This document shows, one piece after another, positions 35,771 through 49,248 of a stretch of DNA of 64,000 nt (position 1 is the first letter of the stretch; every line of letters starts with the position of its first letter). Position numbers and translations under genes: made by a program. The notes under the pieces were generated by a model. It saw nothing but the letters and a program-made list of their open reading frames with translations, did no database searches and was not told where the DNA came from. The DNA comes from Alisma plantago-aquatica (Eukaryota > Streptophyta > Magnoliopsida > Alismatales > Alismataceae): contig OY856413.1 of assembly GCA_963693085.1 (NCBI GenBank), positions 748,364,056-748,428,055 of the forward strand. Reading direction: 5' to 3'.

Positions 35771-38700
35771 TCAATATACTGACATGGAACACTAGTTGTA
35801 ACCTGTGCAACTCAGGTGGCAACTCCAACTGGTAAGACACCTTCCCAACACGTGCCTCAACTAGGTAAGGTCCCATATACCTGGGAGACAACTTACCCTT
35901 CTTCCCAAACCTAAGAACACCCTTCCAAGAAGAGACCTTTAGATATACCTTGTCTCCCACACGGAACTCCAAGGGTCTATGACAATTATCCGCACATGAC
36001 TTCTGTCTATCTTGTGCTGCTTTCAGTTGTTGTTTTTGTATCACTTTGATCTTCTCTATTTTCTATTATACAAGTTCAAGACCAAGAAGTTTATATTCAC
36101 CTATCTCATACCAACATAAGGGAGATCTACAATGTCTCCCTTATAATGTATCATATGGTGTCATGTCAATACTACTCTAATAGTTGTTGTTATAGGCAAA
36201 CTCTATCAAACTGAGATGTACATCCCAACTTCTAAAAAACTAAAGAACACAAGCCCTCAGCAGATCCTACAAGGTCTAGATGGTCCTTTCAGATTGACCA
36301 TCGGTCTGCGGGTGGAAAGTTGTACTGAACATCAAATGTTTACCCAAAGTTGTGTACATTCACTCCCAAAAGTGACTCATGAATGGAGGATCTCTATCAG
36401 ACACAATAGTAGTTGGAACACCCAGCAAACACACTATCTCATCAACATAGACTTGGGCAAGCTTCTCTTCTATGAATGTTGTATTTATGGGAAGGAAATG
36501 TGCTGACTTGGTCAACCTGTCAATGATCACCCAAATGGAATCATAACCTTTAGTTGTCCTAGGTAGACCAACCACAAAGTCCATAGTCATGTGATCCCAT
36601 TTCCACTAAGGTATAGGCAACAGTCACAATGTTCTCATAGGCTTCTGATGCTTAGCTTTGACTTGTTGACATATTGCACATCTTGGAATGAACTTAGCTA
36701 CATCTTTCTTCAAGCCTGGCCACCAATACATATCCTTCATATTATGGTACATCTTGGTACTACCTGGATGCATAACATACAAGGATGAATGAGCCTCCGC
36801 TAGCACCATATTCCTTAGGTTATTATCATCAGGAATCACTATCTTGTTATGGTAACAAATTATCCCATCATCCAACTTGTGGAAACCTTCACAGTTCTCG
36901 CTTCCAAACTCTGATCTAATCTATTGTATCACAGTATCAATTTGTTGAGCTTCCCTGATCTACTGTCTCAACGTAGGTTTCACCTGTAATTGTACCAACA
37001 ATCTAGCTAACAAGGAGACTTCCAACTTAACATTCATCTGAAACAAGGACACCAACATGTCTCACTTATGACACATCAAAGAACTCAACTGGCCTTTATC
37101 CATGGATGAAGATAAAGACTTCCTTCTCAACGCGTCTGCTATGACATTCACCTTTCTCGAGTGATAATCAATTGTACAGTCATAATCTTTGATCAATTCT
37201 ATCAAACAACGTTGTCTCATATTTAACTCCTACTATGAAAAGATGTACTTCAGGTTCTTGTGATCCGTGAAAATCGGACACTTCTCGCCATACAGATAGT
37301 GCCTCCAAAACTTCGAAACATGAAATACTACAGCTAGTTCCAAATCATAAGTTGGGTAATTCTCCTCGTGTTTCTTAAGTTTTCAAGAAGTAAAAGAAAC
37401 CAATTGTTTGTCCTGCATCAACACATAACCCAGACCATTCTTGGACGCATCACGAAAGATAATGTATCCCTTTCCTTGCTCAGGAAAAACTAGAACTGGT
37501 GCACTTGTCAACTTCTCCTTCAACGTCTAAAAAGCACATTGACATCTGTTGTCCCAAACAAATGGCACATCCTTCCTTGGTAATTGTTTTAGGAGTAGGG
37601 TGATAGAACTGAAGTCCTTTATGAACATTTGATAATATCTTGTCAAACATAGAAAATTGTGCACTTCAATTGGCATCTTAAGTTGTTCCCACTCTATCAC
37701 AGACTCTACTTTCTTAGGATCCATGCGTACCCCTTCCACAAATATAACATGTCCCAAGAAAGATGCCTCCCTCAACCAGAACTCACACTTGCCAAACTTG
37801 GCATAGAAATGGTGTTATCTCAACACCGTCAATGCATGATGAAGGTGTTGTTCATGTTGTTGACTATCATGACTATATATCAAGATTTCATCTATACAGA
37901 CCACTATGTACTGATCAAGGAACGGTCAAAACACTCTATTCCTTAAATCCATGAATGTTTTTGGTGCATTGGTCAACCCAAACGGCATAACCACAAACCC
38001 ATAATGACCTTACCTCATCCTAAAAGTTGAATTTGGTATGTCATCCACCTTGATCCTCAACTGATGATATCTTGATCTTAGATCTATCTTTGAGAACATT
38101 GTCACGCCACACAACTGGTCAAATAGATCATCTATCCTTGGTAAGGGATACTTCTTCTTTATAGTGACCTTGTTCAACTACTTGTAGTCTATGCACAACC
38201 TCATAGATCCATCCTTCTTTTTCATAAACAACACTAGATCACCCCAAGGTGACATACTTGGCCTAATGAAACCTTTGTCAAGTAGTATTTGAAACTATCT
38301 CTTCAACTCTTCCAACCATGTTGGTGTCATCTTATAAGGTGTTTGCACTATTGGTTGCATTCTGAGGACCAGATTGACCTCAAAATCAATCTCACGGGGT
38401 GGGGGAACACCTGGAAACTCCTCTAGAAACACATCCTTGAACTCTCTAACCACTGACACCTCTAGAATACTAGGACTCCTTACCTCAGTATCCATCACGT
38501 GTGCCAAAAATGCCTTGCAACCCTATCTCAAAATCTTCCTTTCTACCATGGTTGATACAAGACACGTCAGAATAATCTTCCTAACTCCTTGGAAGATCCA
38601 CGTCTCACTACCATCAAAAAACATCACTTGTTTGGAACTATAGTCCAAGACCACTCTATACTTCTCTAGGATATCCATTTCAAGGATCACATCGAACCCA

Positions 38701-38966
38701 TGCATGTCAAGTGGTATGAGATCCACTTGAATGTTATGCCCCAAAAAAGAGAAGACACAGGAAGGACACACATTTTGCAACAATATAGAATCAACCAACA
38801 GGGTTTCTAGTGACAAACTATTCTTCTTACGACTGGCAGGCAAAGAACAACTACTAAGCAATTCACATGCGATAAAATAGTGTGTATCACCCGGGTCAAC
38901 AAAAATAGATATAAAGAAAGAAGAAGACAAATCAGAATGAAATAACTCCATCTGACCAGTCACCAC
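35724..38966 (-). pseudogene. pol: Gypsy-3 pol: protease, RT, RNase H, integrase
   Basis: The frame pieces starting at 38966, 38507, 37775, 36875, 36590 and 36044 are all in one phase, so 3.2 kb of frame survives without an indel. Protease: IFVDPGDTHYF, with Pro and Asp in place of the usual Ser-Gly-Ala, then FDVILEMDIL. RT: FPGVPPPREIDF, catalytic region VVCIDEILIYS (near 37880) with DD changed to DE, and FLGHVIFVEG. RNase H at about 37260-37530 (FRDASKNGLGYVL). Integrase zinc finger (HPGSTKMY..CAICQQVK), core (DFVVGLPRTTKGYDSIWVI, then FHPQTDGQSERT) and the SH3-like tail (KVYLKVSSWKG). Stops near 37390, 36358, 36270 and others. Protease and RT catalytic changes alone would kill it. Confidence 0.9.
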
Positions 38967-38999
38967 TCATGAGTTGACCACTACCTCCGACTGGCTCAT

Positions 39000-40206
39000 A
39001 GTGTACAATCTAGTCATTGCTTGTTGTATCCCCTATCCTCTGCGTCCATGGGTAGACTATCCAAGTTGTGATGCTTGACCACATCCTCATCCTCCTACAC
39101 CATTGTTCTGTTGTCTTTGCAAACCCTACTGACTCTACCTCAGTTGTTGGGTCACTTCATCCTCATTCCCTGGATAGAACGGTTTGGTATGGCCAGCTTG
39201 TCCACACTTATAACATGTCTTATTCTCATACCAAGGCCTAGGTGGTCCTATCACTGATGCTAATGCAACACTCTGGGCTCCTATAGGTGGAAAATTACGG
39301 CCTTTGCCCTTGCTCGGTGATCACTGTGTCGAAGCACTAAACCTCGGCACAACTGGTGGTGCAGAATACCTCGACTTCTTGAAGACACCTAACAACTGCC
39401 TTGGAAACTGTCCAGATCACTTCTTGGTACTTGCCTCTCTCTTCTCCTTCACAGATCATTTGATCCTCTGAATACATTCCACAAACGAAGCAAACCTCTC
39501 TCGATTTTCCAAAGTAGCAGTTAGGGTAGACAACTTAGCGTTAACCCCTTCTCAAAATGATGAATCATCTCGTCATCTGTCACCACCATGTAAGGATAGA
39601 GCCTCAACAACTCCATAAACCCTTCCTCATACTCGTTGATTGTCATGGATCCCTGTCTAATCCTCTCAAACTGGCTGATCTTCTCATCAAGATACATCTG
39701 GGGAAAGTACCGACTAATGAAATCACGTCAAAACTCCTCCCAACCAACCACAACACTGGGTCTCTTCTCCTCCTCTATGGCCCAATAATGGCCAGCACTC
39801 CCTCTCAGGTAGTACACAACATGCTTCTCCTTATCCTCTTCATGGATACTCAGGATCTTGAAAGCCTTCTCAAGATCAGTCAGCCATAGATATGCATCTG
39901 CCGAGTCAGATGTTCCCACATACTCAACCGCCACAACATGGTGAAACCACTCGAAAGTCTTCCCAATAATTGAAGATTCAATATGAGGAATGGGTGCCCT
40001 AGGTTGAGGTGTAGGCATCTTATCTGCCATATGAGTCATTGTTGCCATAAACTACCCAAAAAGAGATTGAAAGGTAGGGTTTTTTGTCATGGATGGGTCA
40101 AACTGGGGGACTTCAGGCACCCGATCTTCTCGTGCCTGGTTCGTTGCACCACCACCTGGTGTAGCAACACTCCTCTCAACAGAATGTTTTCATGTTCTCC
40201 AGACAT
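39000..40206 (-). pseudogene. gag: Gypsy-3 gag
   Basis: Starts MSGEHENI at 40206, the same first residues as the gag-only element, followed by a frameshift near 40175. The 40048-39728 stretch has KTFEWFHHVVAVEY, AYLWLTDLEKAFKIL and GSAGHYWAIEEEKRP, then one stop and FISRYFPQMYLDEKISQFE. The zinc knuckle CYKCGQAGH lies at about 39195-39225, with its last Cys changed (PFYP). Another frameshift separates it from protease at 38966. Confidence 0.85.
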
Positions 40207-40323
40207 TATTAAGCTTTCTTCTCTTCTTTTGCTTAAGAAGAAGTAAATATAAGACAGACTGGAGGATACTAGAACAGACACAAACCCTACTCCTAGGTCC
40301 ATGTAGACTCAACGAACCTAAAT

Positions 40324-40334
40324 CTCTGATACCA
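40324..40334 (-). other. Gypsy-3 primer binding site (tRNA-Met type)
   Basis: Minus strand TGGTATCAGAG, five bases from the LTR end at 40340. Confidence 0.85.
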
Positions 40335-40339
40335 CCAAA

Positions 40340-42132
40340 TGTGATGCTTTGCGCCACACAAAGCGAGATTACTCAAAACATAATCGTTGAAGAAAGATTA
40401 ACAAGTGTAATATCAAAAAACACTATAAATTAAAACCTTTTTCATAAAACTGCCAAATAGAAAGAACCTTTGCATATAAGTCCTTTCATACCTCAAAGCA
40501 TATACAAGGTATGATATCAACCTATAACCAAAGATTTGTTCCAAAATATATATGCATGATTCCACCACATCAGTTCATAATAGGTATACAAGCCAGCCAC
40601 ATAGAGAAAGTGTGTTTGCTAAACATCTATAAAACGCTCCCAAAGACCTGAGTGTACAGGGATGACTCTAGGACTCTATCAACAAAAGACATCCAACAAC
40701 ACTGCCAACCTTGTCATCTACTGGTCCTCCTACTACTCCCCAACCTCTATTGCACGATCTCTACTTCTTCATGCTCGTCCACCTAAAAAGGTTGTGGGAA
40801 ACCCATAGGGTGAGATTTCAAATCTCAATGGGAGATATAACTCACCAACAACTTTATTATTATCACAGATAAGATAAACTGAGCAGCAACAAAGTTACAA
40901 CTAAAAGAAGTAGGTAATAATTATTAACATAAGGGAAATTACTTTTTAATTATGAAACATCTTAATAATTTAAAAGGAATATGAAGAACATGAATATTTC
41001 CTATCAACAACATTGTATAAAGATCAAGCAAGGCCTCATCCAATATTTTCATATTTTGGCCCTGTACAATTATACCACATGGATGATTACGTATGTCATT
41101 ATGCCCTGAGGATTTGAGTCGTACCACCCAAATACAACCAACCACTTGATAAGTCAAAATTGGTGCCATACAAGGTCCAATGGAAGAACTAAATTCCACA
41201 ACCTCACCACACCTCTTGATCAGCACAAGAGAAAACACCTTAGAGACATATCAGTCAACTACAACAATGACATATAGTAAAATTTAGGGATTGGCTCAGC
41301 ATGGTCATCCACACATATAATCATAACTAGCTCACCTTTGTATAGGTACAACACTATAAGAACATGCTCACGCATGACCATTCTAACAAGGAGTGGCTCA
41401 CGCATGGCCATCCATACCACAATGATACCGACTCACGTGTGGTCATCTCACACATCCTGTATTTAAGGATACAAGGAATTACTCGACTTGTACCCCGCAT
41501 ATTCAAAAATATGTGCTCTGAGTCAAACTTGTTTCACCATTCAGCAAATTGCTAACACTGAATGGATCTATGGCAGAGGGAAAACTATACTATTAGATTT
41601 CACTTGATTAATTAGACCAATTTAAACATTTTTAGCATCAATCAAGTTACAACGTACAACCTGTAAACAAGATCTACATAAACAAGGGTATACTCATCAC
41701 CAGAACAAATTGAAACATATTAGGTGTGATTTCATCACATCATGTCTCTTTATTCCTGTTATTCATCATATGTCCATCACAAGGACCACATATCTTGGGG
41801 TGACAACCCCTTCTCTTATCATTGAGGAAAAGCATCTCATGTAAGGCAATAAACCATCATTAGGTTATAAGATCATTCACCTCCTCTTTCAAGGATGCCC
41901 ATAACACTTTATGCCTCACAAGGCCCATTCAAACATATCATAAACATCATAGCTCATACCTGGCAATGCATAACATTGTTTCACCTGTAAGGTTAGAAAC
42001 TCACAACAAGAGGAGTACCACATCATTAACACTATCATCTCGTAGGATCCATGCCACACATAGTACATCACATCTTTAGAGTTAGGGTTTCCTCTTTCTT
42101 TGATTAGGGTTTACAAGTTTGGATCAACAACT
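40340..42132 (-). repeat. Gypsy-3 5' LTR, inner part
   Basis: Plus strand starts TGTGATGCTTTGCG next to the primer site and runs until Copia-2 inserts. The last five bases, CAACT (42128-42132), are the target copy. The block 40645-40845 resembles the end block of the giant LTR. Confidence 0.85.
42128..42132. other. Copia-2 target site duplication, left
   Basis: CAACT, identical to 51408-51412 on the other side of the element. Confidence 0.95.
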
Positions 42133-44291
42133 TGTTGGTATGTATGCCTAGAGAGCCAATCATATGATGATTGGATTGGCATATGTTCTGATTGATTTGA
42201 TAAATATCAAAGGCAAGCTTCCAATTTATTCTACCTCAATAAATTATGAGATAAATGATGGAGCATAATGAATGTCTAAAGAATGCCAATACTCAATGAC
42301 GTATGTCTTCAGGTTGAGGACATGAACAATGGGATCATATGGATTCTTAGAGAATGTACATTCTTGTTATGTCCGTAGTCGGATGTCATTGTGGAAGGTT
42401 GATAGACAACAATGACACATTAAGACTAGAGTGTGTGTTGGTTGATGACAGTGTCTCATTAGTCATGATATATGATATCAAACCAAGCATACAGATACAT
42501 GTTGTCAAATAGTGTATCAGACAGACCCACAATGAGAATGATACATGGAACCATGACATGGTAGTCAGAATCATCTCTCATAGTGATGGTGGTGATTGTG
42601 ATTCTTAGACATGTAATGACTGCACTCGTCGAATGTGATTGGGTACACTTTGACATCATCAAATGCAGTCTTGAAACATGGGTTGTTATAAAGGTGATGA
42701 TTGGGTGCATTTGACGCATGAGATAGACTATGAGTGATAGATATGGGATTTGTCCCTCCTAAAGGAGTATGATGTCCATGCCATTTGATAAGAAAGACTG
42801 AGAAAGGCATGTGCATGCACATGTGAATCAATATATGATATTGATGTCACACATATCTTAGACAGTCTACTCTAGTTCAAGAAACATGAATGAACATTGA
42901 AAGGATGACAACTTCATGCCTTGAGTTCATTCAGGAAATTAGAGACAATGGAATTATACATTCACTGGAACACCAATCACATACTGTAGGATTGAAATTT
43001 GTTCTCCAACTTTCCTTTTCAATTGGGTAGCATTGATGTGTGACTAGGTACCACTCTTTGCTTGTGATGTCATAAGCTAGTTATGGACATTCACTGCCAA
43101 CTTGAAATTGGACATATAGGTTCACACATAAAGGATTAACCTAGAAGAGGATTTTATCCATGAATGATGTTTGGATTGATTACTAAAGTGTTTAGGTAAT
43201 CAATCAAACATTCAATCATTAGATTTGACTCAGAATCATTAAGTTCAAGTGTTGAACCAACTGATTAGAGTTTCAGATTGATTGAGAACTGAATTGACTA
43301 TGTTCTGCTCAATCTGGACCACCAACCGACTAGTTTACTGGGTGAACTGATTGACTAATGGTCATTGAGATGACCGGTTCACTCTGGTGAACTGATCAGT
43401 TCAACTAGACCAAATGAGCAGTGTTGAGTTGTCCCAGTTTGTGAGAAAAGTTTTCATTTCACTTGTTCAATTTGATTGGGACAAGAATTAATATTTGCGT
43501 TAATTAGAAATGAAACAGGAAAGTCAATTATAGGCTAGTCTGGGAAGTGAAATGACCAGTTCACTGGGTGCACCGATCGAATCACACTCCCAACTGAATG
43601 GTCCACAAGTGAACTGATCAGCTCACCTTGCCAAACAACCGATTCAGTTATAAAATGATCATTTCGACTGTTGTAGTGCAAATTGTTCATGGAAATTCCA
43701 TACCCTTCTACTCCTACACATACTGGGAACCCTGACCCTACCCTCCACTATATATAGAGGGGTACATAGGGATTCTCCAGAGACACAACTCATAACATCA
43801 GTTTCTCTACAAAGTTGTTGTCCTCTCTAGTTGTGGTAACTGAGAGAGCCCAAGCAAGTTCTACCCATCTAGGGAGGAACAATGAGGAAAAGACAACTAC
43901 ATAACAACAACTAGTTATGGGAGAGTGTGTCGGTGACTAGTACACTGACAGAAGGGGACAACTCCTTCTAGTTCATTCTTTAGGATGATAAGAGTTCTCG
44001 GTAATCCGTGTGGACTATATATAGAGGCGGGAGACTTCTACCGCTTAGGAGGATGATAGTCAACTGTAGTTCGGGTCAAGACCAGGAGTTGCATAGATGC
44101 CATCGAAGATAGGTGGTTGAAGACCCCACTTGCTGTAAGGTATAGTCGCTGAGAAAGCCTCAGGACTAGGTATAACTCGCTCAAACCATCCTTCCCATTA
44201 CATAGATATTGATGTGATCTGCTGGTTATGGGTTCATGGTCAAGTAATTTTTTTGTCTCTGTTGCCTACTCTGACCACGTAAAACCCAATT
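42133..44291 (+). repeat. Copia-2 5' LTR
   Basis: Begins TGTTGGTATGTATGCC; its terminal CA is mutated to TT (44290-44291). Contains degenerate ACCGATCGGT motifs at 43320-43680 and the TATA box at 43748. Confidence 0.93.
43748..43760 (+). promoter_or_regulatory. TATA box in Copia-2 5' LTR
   Basis: CTATATATAGAGG, followed about 30 bases on by ATTCTCCAGAGACACAACTC. The 3' LTR copy is TATAAATAG at 50865-50873. Confidence 0.65.
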
Positions 44292-44292
44292 T

Positions 44293-44305
44293 TGGTATCA
44301 GAACC
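44293..44305 (+). other. Copia-2 primer binding site (tRNA-Met type)
   Basis: TGGTATCAGAACC, one base after the LTR. Confidence 0.92.
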
Positions 44306-45646
44306 ACATCAATACTCTATGTTTTGGGATAATCAATATGATAAGATTTTTGTTTTACCGTCTTTTATTTATTGCATACGATGTGAATATTTAAATGACT
44401 AATACCACATGTTCCCAAACTAATATATACATATATGATATGGTATATATATTCAATCGATACGCGTCTCCCTGAAATAGTTTTGATAGTGGATGTGTAG
44501 CATGGTTATGGCCTAAAAACCCTATGCGCATGTGTGTAGTTGGTTATGGTTGTTTTCATCTCGGTCTGTGCATCGAGCCCTCTTCTTCTATTCTGAATGT
44601 AACTCAAGATAACTCAAGATTCTCTTCTACCTTTTCTCCCCTTGAATGTAACTCAAGGTTTCACAAAAATTATGTAAAATATGAGTAGCTTTATTTCTTA
44701 TTATGACAAAGACTGAAGATGACCGCTTGATGGACTGAGATGACCAATTGAGGAGCAGTTGGTGGACCGATGAGAAGCCCAGACGACCTGACGAACTGAC
44801 CGTATGGAAGTGCCAGACAATCGGTTGGTGACAACCAACTTACCGGCCAGAAGGTGAGCCGAACTGTCATAGGACGAGCTGATCAACCCGGATTGGCAAG
44901 CACAGATCTTCATCAATTACAGGTTGCATGTGATGTAGACCTTAGATGACCATAGTTCCTTGTGGCTCCAAGGAACTACAATAGGATGGTCATAATCATT
45001 GCTTAATCATTATTGCATGTTTTTGTTTGTGGGATATATCATGTATATGATACGTACTATATATGTGGTGATTGGATAGATATATGCATATATAAGCATA
45101 TTAAAACCCCTCAACAAACATATAAGTTGAAGATGCCTTCCAAAATCAGCACACATGAAAAGCTTGATTGACTAAGAGTGTGCATGCCTTCGCATGGTGC
45201 GTCGTCTATCTCGTAGAAGTGTGATGGTGAATATGTGGGTCTGCCTTCACAGGGTGCATATTCATTGTGTTGGTGTTTGGGTCAGACTTAACAAGGTGAC
45301 CTTGATTGGATCAAGCACCTTGAGGCATGAAGATGTACATGACAAAGAGTTGTGCTTGACATCAATCAAGAGTTACATAAGATGTGATTGGCAAAGGTTT
45401 CCTACATGAAAGATTCTAATTGTGGGTGATAGCCCTAGCTGGTCCATGACTTAGAGGAAGTCAAGATCTTGCTCACTAGAAGGTTGTATGATGCAATCTT
45501 CCAAATTGATGGTGAGGGCTATCAGTTTGATTAAAATAGTGAGAAGCAACCATTAATTAAAGACCTAATTAAATATCATCAAATTTCAAATCAAATCAAG
45601 TCAAAAGAGTTTTGGACTAAAATTTCAAATTCCTTTTGTAGAATAA
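44306..45646 (+). other. Copia-2 untranslated leader
   Basis: About 1.34 kb, matching the Copia-1 leader in order and length, including the GTGCGTCGTCTATCTCGTAG block near 45197. No credible ORF. Confidence 0.7.
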
Positions 45647-46516
45647 ATGGCTACCAACAATAATCACTTTTTGTGACAATCGGTCCTTGAGAAGGACAAG
45701 CTAAATGGGAACAATTTCCATGACTAGTTTAGTACGTTGAGAATTGTTCTCACTCAAGAGCAAAATCTCTATGTCCTAGATACACCAGAACCAGATGAAC
45801 ATACTCCCACCGCACCAAAGGCTGAAAGGGATGCCTACAAGAAGCATATTGAGGATGCCATTGATGTGAAGTGCTTGATGTTGTGCTTAATGAACTATGA
45901 GTTGTAGAGACAACATGAGAACATGGACGTCATTGAGATGGTTCAACATCTCAAGAACATGTATCAAGATCAGGCATGACAAGAGAGATATGATGTCTCC
46001 AAGGCATTGTTCAAGTGTGTCATGATAGAAGGAGATCTAGTAGGCCCTCACACACTCAAGATGATTGGGTATTTGGAGAACCTAACTCGATTGGGATTCT
46101 CATTGAGCCAAGAGTTGGCTACTGATGTGATATTGCAATTTTTTCCAGAATCCTACAGTTAGTTTGTGATGAACTACAACATGAACAACTTTGATAGGTC
46201 ACTAACACAGTTGTTGGGCATGTTGAGGATCGTCGAGGCATAGATGAAGAAAGACAAACCCAAGTATGTGATGATGATCAGCAGAAAGAAGGGAAAGTCT
46301 AATGGCAAGGGCAAGGGCAAAGCAAAGAAAGGTTTTGATGCTAGCAATAATCCCAAGTCATCTTCAACTCTCAAAGACAAGGGAAGGGTGAACAAGGGAG
46401 GCAAATGTCACCATTGTCATGAGCCAGGACATTGGAAGAGATATTGCCCTCTCTACATATATGAACTAAAGAAGGAGGAGGGGATGGAAATATACACCTC
46501 AAGTATTATGAAATAA
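45647..46516 (+). pseudogene. gag: Copia-2 gag
   Basis: A single 290-codon frame from ATG 45647 to TAA 46514-46516 with six internal stops and no indel. It starts MATNNNHFL, then VLEKDKLNGNNFHD, the standard copia Gag opening. The middle has ALFKCVMIEGDLVGPHTLKM, then a Lys-rich stretch and a zinc knuckle CHHCHEPGHWKRYC near the end. The stops are at 45674, 45725, 45905, 45977, 46160 and 46241. Each is one C-to-T or G-to-A step from a codon that suits the site (CGA, TGG or CAG). Gag forms the particle that packages element RNA. Its frame is better kept than that of pol. Confidence 0.92.
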
Positions 46517-48514
46517 ACTTAAAATGCTTCTTGATCTTAGGTATATGATACCAAGATATAGATCTGACATATATAATGTGCAGGATCTAAAAAGAAGTGA
46601 TGGCCTTTATGAAAGGACCAAAAAGGAACACTCAACAATGTTAGATCAAGTGTTGCTGCCATAGATAGTAGTACCTTTTAGTTTATTCCATCCCAAAGGG
46701 AATTTAATAGAGTTATGAACTGCTATTTTATTTTTCCAATAAATAGAAACACTTTATTTTTGTATCTTGTAATGAGAAGGATTTCTATCAATAAAGTTCA
46801 TGTTTCAATTTCAAAGATATGATCTTTTATGGAAATGCCTTATTTATCTTGTGATACTTGATATGCATGAGATAAAATAATAATACCTAAAAGTTATTGA
46901 TGACTCAAGCAATAAATTATCATTATCATCTAGAGAAATGAATGAGAAATTCATCTCTAGGTTCCATGTTGATGGATAAACTAGACTCTCTGGGTTAATG
47001 AACCATTAAGAGATATGAATGTCTTGTTTATTGGGCATGATGGCAAGTCAATCTTCACTAGATGTAGTGGGAGAATGACTATTCTATTAGGTATAATACA
47101 TATTGATGTATATACATACCTATTGGAGTAAATGCTAATACTTTAGATATGGTATTTAATGAAATACCAATATGAATATCTTGAAATGTTCAAGAATATC
47201 ATAAATGGAGAACAAACTTGGTAAAAGTATTAATTCTTTGATATGATCAATGAACGAGATACTTAAACAAAATGTTTGAGGACCTTGTGAGTAACTATGA
47301 TAGTGTATCATAAGGAACTCATGATTAAGGCATAATGATGTCTAAATCAATGAAGGAATCATACTCTAAATAGTAAGAGCATGATCATCAAATAAATAAC
47401 TAATCTTCTAGAATATTTCTAAAGAACATGATTTACACTAAATAAATGTACAAAAGGAGATTAAGAATCACAAGTGTGGTGGAATCTCAAATTCCTTATG
47501 TAATAGATACACCTCATATATCTAGTAGAAAACACATTGAGCTTGATGGATAATGATATCCTACAAACTCAAAGGTGATTAATTGACCATATGATGATGA
47601 ACCAATAATCTATCTAGATGATGTTGAGGAACCAGATTTTGAGTTATGGCTTGAAGCCATAAGATCCAAAATGACTTCCATGTGAACCAAATAAGGTATG
47701 ACCTTAATGGCAACATGTATAGGGATAAAACCCATAAGTGTAATTGGGTCTTAAGAGTTAAGAGACATGGATGACATTTGATGAGTTGATTGGTTGAGAT
47801 AAATTCAAATGAGTTCAAGGTATTGAACCTGATGATTTTATTTAATCAGTTGCAGTGGCTATAGTCAATAAAGGATCATTCTTGCTATTGGAAGTTAAAG
47901 ACTATGAAATTTGGCATATGGATTTTAAAACCGCATTCCTAGTAGGAATAACATGAGGTTGTGTACGTGTCACAACCTGAAGGGTTTTATTATTCCATTA
48001 AGCAAATGCAGTCTATAAGTTATAAGAGATTAATCAATATGATTCATTAAATACAAGCACCTCAGAACTGGAGTCTTTACTTTGATTATATAGTCAGAAG
48101 GTTTGACTAATATATCAAAATAAAGAAGGGATCTGCGATTACAAAGATTTAGTGGGAGCGTATTCATATTCCACATGATGATGAGGAATAAAATGAAACT
48201 GGTGTGGAAATACCTTTTTTAAGGGAATAAAGAGAAATGTCCTATGTGATAGGAATAGATACCTATAGAGATAGTTGTCGAAAGTCTCTTGACCTGATAA
48301 AGAAAGATCATACATTGGCAATCTGTGCTGAAGGGTTAAGTATGCAAAGATTTAGTGGGAGAATACCTATCCATGTTACATGGAGTAGTCTCTCAGATGC
48401 CTAGTGTTCCAAATTCTTATGAATAATAGGAACACATAGATAGATTCCTTATGCAATTGGATCTATCATGTATGTCATCGTATCATTATCTTGTATGTAT
48501 CGAACATGACAAGA

Positions 48515-48559
<45 letters not shown>

Positions 48560-49235
48560 TTCATCATCTTGTATGTATTAGACATGACAATATTATATGC
48601 TCATTTGGTTATCTCATATGTAATGCACATGACAAGTGGATGTATGTCTACTTCTAGTGAGAGTCACTAGAATACCATAAAGAACTCATTTAAGTACTTA
48701 TGAAGTATTAAAGGATTAGTTCTATGGTAATAAAAGGAAGAGTTGAGTGTAAATTAGTTACACTGATGCAAGCTTCTGAAATGACAGAAAAATGATCGCA
48801 AAATGCAAAATGTAAAAGTTATATTCAATTGTAAAGTGAACAAGAATTGTTAAATGGAAATTTTCCGAGTAAAATTAAAAGTCCATTTAATTCTAAAAGG
48901 AAATGTCGAGTATCCTTGTGTTATGAACACCATAGGATACTATATGAATCTAGACGTTCATACGGATGAACTTATAGATATTCCAACCATTGATGACAAA
49001 GTAGAAATACTAAGTCAAACTATGGAGCTAATTGTCAGGCAAGGAATATCAGATAGCACATTACGGCAACTCCATATCATACAAAATGTCGTACAGTGAG
49101 GAGATGTGAAACATGCAATATATCAACTAAAGAAAAATGTTGCTAACTCACTAGATTAGCACTAGTGCAACAGAAACATGTGGGACATGTTTAGAGATCA
49201 CTAAGAATATGATTCAAAGGTGATTGGCTCTAAGT
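46517..49235 (+). pseudogene. pol: Copia-2 pol remnants
   Basis: Heavily decayed. Recognisable pieces: RT region VKDYEIWHMDFKTAFLVG near 47885-47945, PYAIGSIMYVI near 48450, a degraded TDASF near 48760, and the RNase H tail (RGDVKHAIYQLKKNVANSLD, then ALVQQKHVGH and FKGDWL) at about 49085-49235, parallel to the Copia-1 end. No catalytic YVDD or integrase core is readable. The region is over 1 kb too short. A TA microsatellite and a triplicated block (TCTTGTATGTAT..ACATGACAA at about 48489, 48567, 48611) have arisen inside. Confidence 0.8.
48516..48556. repeat. (TA)n microsatellite inside Copia-2
   Basis: Pure TA run of about 41 bases. Confidence 0.95.
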
Positions 49236-49248
49236 GCAATTGGGAGTC
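49236..49248 (+). other. Copia-2 polypurine tract
   Basis: GCAATTGGGAGTC immediately before the 3' LTR. Confidence 0.8.

Noticed and set aside
35592..35795. Plus-strand Ser/Thr/His-rich ORF
   Set aside because: Antisense of the Gypsy-3 chromodomain tail.
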